Origin: an uncultured Bacteroidaceae bacterium
GTDB lineage: Bacteria; Bacteroidota; Bacteroidia; Bacteroidales; Bacteroidaceae
Direction: 5' to 3'
Assembly (NCBI GenBank): GCA_905234745.1
Contig: CAJOJD010000001.1
Location: 1-48,641 of the forward strand
DNA: 48,641 nucleotides
Below are positions 45,096-48,641 of the stretch, one piece after another (positions within the stretch are counted from its first letter, which is position 1; each line of letters opens with the position of its first letter). Position numbers and translations under genes: made by a program. The notes under the pieces are model-generated. The model had not been told where the DNA came from, did no database searches, and saw nothing but the letters and a program-made list of their open reading frames with translations.

Positions 45096-45827
45096 TCAGA
45101 GTCTCTGCTTGACGATTTCGTAGATGAGGACACCTGCTGCGACCGATACGTTCAGGGACTCGATCTTACCCAGGATAGGGATGCGTGCCCATTCGTCACA
45201 CAATGCCAGATGTTCCTGCGGGATTCCCTTGTCCTCGGCACCCATGATCAGGCATACCGGGCCTTTGTAGTCACCCTTGGTGTAGTCCTTGTCACCTTTC
45301 TCAGTGGCTCCGACTATGCGGATTCCGCAGTTCTTGAGATATTTGATGGTTGAGCTTATCTGGTTCTCACGGCACACGGGCAGTGTGTGCAGAGCGCCGG
45401 CGGATGTCTTGATGGCATCGGCATTCACACTTACGCTGTTCTTGGAAGGGATGATGATTGCATCCACGCCTGCGCATTCGGCAGTACGTGCTATCGCTCC
45501 GAAGTTGCGGACATCGGTAATTCCGTCAAGCAGTACAAAGAAGGGATCCTTGCCCTGCTCGAACAGGGTGGGGACAAGGTCCTCGACGTGCTGATATGTA
45601 ATCTGGGTGGTAAAGGCAATCACGCCCTGGTGATTCTTGCGTGTTATGCGGTTCAAACGCTCTACAGGTACTCTCTGAACGGGAATATCCAAACCTTTGA
45701 TGGATGCGAATAGTTCCCTGGAAAGATCTCCCTGCAGATCCTTCTTAACCAGCAGCCTGTCTATTTCCTTACCTGCCTGAACTGCCTCTATCACGGCACG
45801 GATGCCGAATATCATTTCATCTTCCAT
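45096..45827 (-). CDS. rlmB: RlmB-type 23S rRNA/tRNA 2'-O-ribose methyltransferase
   Basis: SPOUT (SpoU/TrmH) family methyltransferase; RlmB methylates a guanosine of 23S rRNA. 243 residues from the ATG at 45827, overlapping the recN stop by 11 bases; an upstream TTG and a later ATG at 45815 are alternatives. An N-terminal substrate domain (FGIRAVIEAVQAGKEIDRLL) is followed by the knot motifs DVRNFGAIARTAECAGVDAI, LIMGAEDKGIP and IPILGKIESLNVSVAAGVLI. The recN-rlmB order continues the minus-strand run. Exact target site inferred from family. Confidence 0.88.
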   Translation of the reverse strand: MEDEMIFGIRAVIEAVQAGKEIDRLLVKKDLQGDLSRELFASIKGLDIPVQRVPVERLNRITRKNHQGVIAFTTQITYQHVEDLVPTLFEQGKDPFFVLLDGITDVRNFGAIARTAECAGVDAIIIPSKNSVSVNADAIKTSAGALHTLPVCRENQISSTIKYLKNCGIRIVGATEKGDKDYTKGDYKGPVCLIMGAEDKGIPQEHLALCDEWARIPILGKIESLNVSVAAGVLIYEIVKQRL

Positions 45828-47487
45828 TGCTGTCAATCAGTACTTTTGCGTTGTCAAGAGCTGCCTGTGTAAGCGTGGTTCCGCTCATCATCGAGGCAAT
45901 CTCGCGTATTCTTTCATTATAGTCAAGGAGAGCAATGCGGGTGCGTGTGGCATCCTTCTCCTCGGTCTTGTAAACTTTGTAGTGGGTGCGTCCCAGAGCT
46001 GCTATCTGGGGCAGGTGAGTGATGGCGAGCACCTGACGCTCACCTCCGGCCATCTGTTCCATGAGCAGAGCCATTTTCTGTGCAACGGCGCCCGATACGC
46101 CCGTATCAATCTCATCAAATATGATGGTGGGCAGGGTGCGGACGCTTGCTATGAGTGATTTGACCGACAGCATTACGCGGGCAATCTCACCGCCCGATGC
46201 CACCTGCGACAACTCCTGCATGGGAACGGCCTTGTTGGCAGAGAATATGAACTTGAGGTCATCATGTCCGGTACGGTCAAATTCGGCTGCAGGCTGGATC
46301 TGTACCCCGAACTGCACGTTCGGAATACCCAGAGGTACAAGCAGTGCCTTGATTTCCTTGATGATGATATCTGATGCCTTATGACGGGATTTGGTGAGCT
46401 CCGTAGCACGTTTTTCCATCTCCTTGCGGGCACTCTCTACCTGGGCTGTCAGTTTCTCTATGTCCAGTTCGTATGTTCCGCTGCGGTCCAGACGTGTACG
46501 TATGGCATCGGCCAACTCCAGAAGCTGTGCAATATTCTCTTTCTTGTGTTTCTTGAGCAGGGTGTATATCAGGTCCAGCCTGTCGTTTACCTGCTCCAGA
46601 CGTGCCGGATCAAAGTTTATGCCCTCCTGGGCGTCATCGACGGTCTCGGATATGTCCTTGAGCTCAATCAGGCAACTGTCCAGACGCTCGGCCAATTCCT
46701 GGGCCTGAGGCCAGTTCTTCTGTGCCGAACGCAGAGCCTGCAGTGCGGTGCGAAGGCGTGACAGGGTGCCGTCCTCATCACCCGAAATAAGTTCCGATGC
46801 ACGATAAAGCTCCTGTTTTATATCCTCGGCATGCTCCAGCATATCGGACTCCTGTTCAAGTTCCTGGAGCTCACCATCCTTCAGGCGGGCGTCGTCAAGA
46901 CCTTTCAACTGGAATTCAAGATACTCGCGGTCGGTGTTATCGGACTCGAATTCGGCCTTGAGACGGGCCAGTTCGGCCTTAAGGGCGGACCAGTTGTCAA
47001 AACTCTGCTCGTAGGCGGCTTTGATGTCTGCGTTTGCGGCTATGGTATCCACAACATCCAGCTGGAAGGACTGGGTGCCCAATGCCAGATTCTGGTGCTG
47101 TGAGTGTATGTCAATGAGGCGGCAGCCCAGGTCACGCATCTGATTGAGCGATACCGGGGTGTCGTTTATGAATGCGCGGCTCTTGCCGGATTGCAGGAGT
47201 TCGCGGCGAAGTATGGTGTCATCGGGGGAATAATCCAGTTCGTTCTCCTTGAAGAACTGTTCCAGTCCGTATCCTGCGATTGAGAAAACACCTTCTATGG
47301 TGCATTTGTCGGCGCTCTGCATTATGGTTCTGGAGTCGGCGCGGCCTCCAAGCAACAGGTTCATGGCACCCAGGATAATGGATTTACCGGCGCCTGTCTC
47401 ACCGGTCATTACTGAGAAACCGTCCTTGAAATCAATATCCAGACAGTCAATCAGAACGTAGTTTTTGATGTGTACTTCCTTTAGCAT
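45817..47487 (-). CDS. recN: DNA repair protein RecN
   Basis: SMC-like ATPase acting in double-strand break repair. 556 residues. Walker A GETGAGKS at 29-36, Q-loop region IDIHSQHQNLALG, two coiled-coil arms (for example ELARLKAEFESDNTDREYLE), signature QVASGGEIARVMLSVK and Walker B PTIIFDEIDTGVSG, all intact. Its ATG overlaps the stop of the preceding DUF4835 fusion (TGATG), and rlmB overlaps at its end. Confidence 0.96.
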   Translation of the reverse strand: MLKEVHIKNYVLIDCLDIDFKDGFSVMTGETGAGKSIILGAMNLLLGGRADSRTIMQSADKCTIEGVFSIAGYGLEQFFKENELDYSPDDTILRRELLQSGKSRAFINDTPVSLNQMRDLGCRLIDIHSQHQNLALGTQSFQLDVVDTIAANADIKAAYEQSFDNWSALKAELARLKAEFESDNTDREYLEFQLKGLDDARLKDGELQELEQESDMLEHAEDIKQELYRASELISGDEDGTLSRLRTALQALRSAQKNWPQAQELAERLDSCLIELKDISETVDDAQEGINFDPARLEQVNDRLDLIYTLLKKHKKENIAQLLELADAIRTRLDRSGTYELDIEKLTAQVESARKEMEKRATELTKSRHKASDIIIKEIKALLVPLGIPNVQFGVQIQPAAEFDRTGHDDLKFIFSANKAVPMQELSQVASGGEIARVMLSVKSLIASVRTLPTIIFDEIDTGVSGAVAQKMALLMEQMAGGERQVLAITHLPQIAALGRTHYKVYKTEEKDATRTRIALLDYNERIREIASMMSGTTLTQAALDNAKVLIDSNGR

Positions 47488-48602
47488 CAGTCAGTTTTTA
47501 TGGCATCCCATTCATTAGTAAGCGAGGGGTTTACCTGGCTGAGCAGATCCTTGACGGCCTGCTTCTCCTTACTCAATCCTTCGCTGTAAATGCTTATAAG
47601 TTCGTTTTTCTTGATTTCGGTGAACAGTGTGGGCAGGGCCGATGTGCTCTTGGCCTGTTTGGCCTGCTGAAGCAGGTTCAGGCTCTCGGTTATCGTGGCG
47701 CGTCCGCGGCTGGCATTGGCCGACATGTCATCAAGTCCCTGACGGTGATATTTGTACTGCAGCTGGCGGAAAGCGGCCATCGTGCCGTTCATATAATCAT
47801 TGATGATGGCATAACGGTTGGCCTGTGTGTCGAAAGAACGCCAACCGCTGCCCAGCGACTGTGCGCTGGCGGCTATGTTCTCAACCTGACGCAGTATGTC
47901 TGTGCCGCCGTTAAGCGACATGGTGTCAAAATCCAGTCCTATGATAAGCAGACTGTAATAGGCCAGGATTGCCGTCAGGTTGTTGTCGGTCGACATGCCC
48001 GGCGTAAATTCCAGACGGTCCTGCTCGGTGTAATTGAAATCCACCTGGGTGTCACGGAAATTGAAAACGGTCGTGTTGTAGGTGGATCCGTAAACGGGGC
48101 GGCTGCTCTGGACGGTCAGTTCGCACTCCATCTTACCAGTCTGCGCATCGTACTTGTTGACAATGAGATTGAAATTGCACTGTATGCGCTCGTTCTCCGC
48201 AAAATGGTAATCGGTCCAGATCTGGTGTGACAGAAACTCCTTTAAGGCGTTCTCAAGTGAGCGGAAAACATCCTTGTCAGTTCCCTGAACCTTTGACGTG
48301 TTGACGGTCAGAGTGGGATTGAGTTCCTGAGCCTGAGCCTTGAACGGCATAAGCAGGAAGGCAAGACAGAACAGCAGTCCGGCCAGTTTGTCGATAATTG
48401 CCTTTGCTACGCTCTTCTTGGACTGAAGCGGCAGCTCCTGGGCTCCCTTGCGGTCTATCAATGTCACCTTATTGGTGTCATAACCGAATCCGGCGCCCTT
48501 GTCATTCAGTGAATTGAGAACTATGAAATCCAGATTCTTGCGCTCCAGTTTACCCTGCGCGTTGGCGGCCTCGTTGTCGGTCTCAAGCGCAAAGCCAACC
48601 AT
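47487..48602 (-). CDS. CoaBC C-terminal fragment fused to DUF4835 (PorD-like) protein, 5' end uncertain
   Basis: 371 residues from the first ATG in the window. Residues 1-72 match the end of CoaBC (VGFALETDNEAANAQGKLER, KNLDFIVLNSLNDKGAGFG, TNKVTLID), the enzyme pair of coenzyme A synthesis. Residues 73-91 are a hydrophobic segment ending AQAQ like a signal peptide, and 92-371 (LNPTLTVNTSKVQGTDKDVF to VNPSLTNEWDAIKTD) match DUF4835, which some annotations call PorD of the type IX secretion system. No start codon precedes the DUF4835 signal-like segment, so the two parts read as one protein. Upstream of the ATG the frame continues as IPDQK and meets TAA at 48633-48635, where CoaBC should go on; the last bases are AT-rich and may be a contig end or a break. 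Confidence 0.72.
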   Translation of the reverse strand: MVGFALETDNEAANAQGKLERKNLDFIVLNSLNDKGAGFGYDTNKVTLIDRKGAQELPLQSKKSVAKAIIDKLAGLLFCLAFLLMPFKAQAQELNPTLTVNTSKVQGTDKDVFRSLENALKEFLSHQIWTDYHFAENERIQCNFNLIVNKYDAQTGKMECELTVQSSRPVYGSTYNTTVFNFRDTQVDFNYTEQDRLEFTPGMSTDNNLTAILAYYSLLIIGLDFDTMSLNGGTDILRQVENIAASAQSLGSGWRSFDTQANRYAIINDYMNGTMAAFRQLQYKYHRQGLDDMSANASRGRATITESLNLLQQAKQAKSTSALPTLFTEIKKNELISIYSEGLSKEKQAVKDLLSQVNPSLTNEWDAIKTD

Positions 48603-48641
48603 CTTCTGGTCGGGGATATAGGAGATAATAATTTAAATTCT

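Overview
The window is a chromosomal segment of a Bacteroidota bacterium, most likely order Bacteroidales. The evidence is a fused LpxC-FabZ lipid A gene, Bacteroidota-type promoters (TTTG, about 20 bases, then TAnnTTTG), DUF2807 and Fib_succ_major-type secreted proteins, C-terminal 'DLxGRK...GIYIxNGRK' sorting-like tails, menaquinone genes and a MetA/MetY methionine pair. Composition is about half GC by eye, except for a small AT-richer patch near 29.3-29.7 kb. The genus cannot be fixed from the sequence alone; a gut or rumen organism is plausible.

Layout. 1-10.2 kb, minus strand: a housekeeping run read from a 2-hydroxyacid dehydrogenase through prfA, pyrF, lpxD, lpxC-fabZ, lpxA, a PRiA4_ORF3-like gene, miaA, a yciO-like gene and a DPP-IV-type peptidase cut by the left edge. 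It covers translation termination, pyrimidine synthesis, the first steps of lipid A synthesis and tRNA modification. 10.4-28.5 kb, plus strand: eight closely packed genes ending at a strong palindromic terminator. They are a GH9 lipoprotein, an ABC ATPase, an ABC-2 permease with a large extracytoplasmic domain, a TolC channel, a periplasmic adaptor, an RND pump, a second RND pump fused to its own ABC ATPase, and a second ABC-2 permease. 28.5-29.7 kb: a small patch of gene fragments and an AT-rich secreted mini-protein. 29.7-35.1 kb: pepD, a divergent Lrp/AsnC regulator, metY and metA (together the O-acetylhomoserine route to homocysteine), and a GIN-domain protein followed by a pair of large palindromes. 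35.2-42.6 kb, minus: purM, aroE with a membrane anchor, purC, phoH, marC, a lipoprotein, menG/ubiE, menA and tRNA-Cys. 42.9-48.6 kb, minus: clpB lacking its N-domain, rlmB, recN, and a CoaBC-tail/DUF4835 fusion that runs toward the right edge.

The most striking system is the 18-kb export operon. It holds all parts of a tripartite RND pump (outer-membrane channel, lipoprotein adaptor, two different RND subunits) and all parts of two ABC-2 exporters. The two classes are joined covalently in one 1569-residue protein, whose ABC domain is itself interrupted by a four-helix membrane insertion between its first strand and the Walker A motif. This suggests a hybrid machine with ATP-driven and RND components. 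Other points worth checking are the membrane-anchored shikimate dehydrogenase, the CoaBC-DUF4835 fusion, a hairpin that buries the clpB start codon, the paired palindromes at 35.1 kb, and an inverted copy of the tRNA-Cys 3' end.
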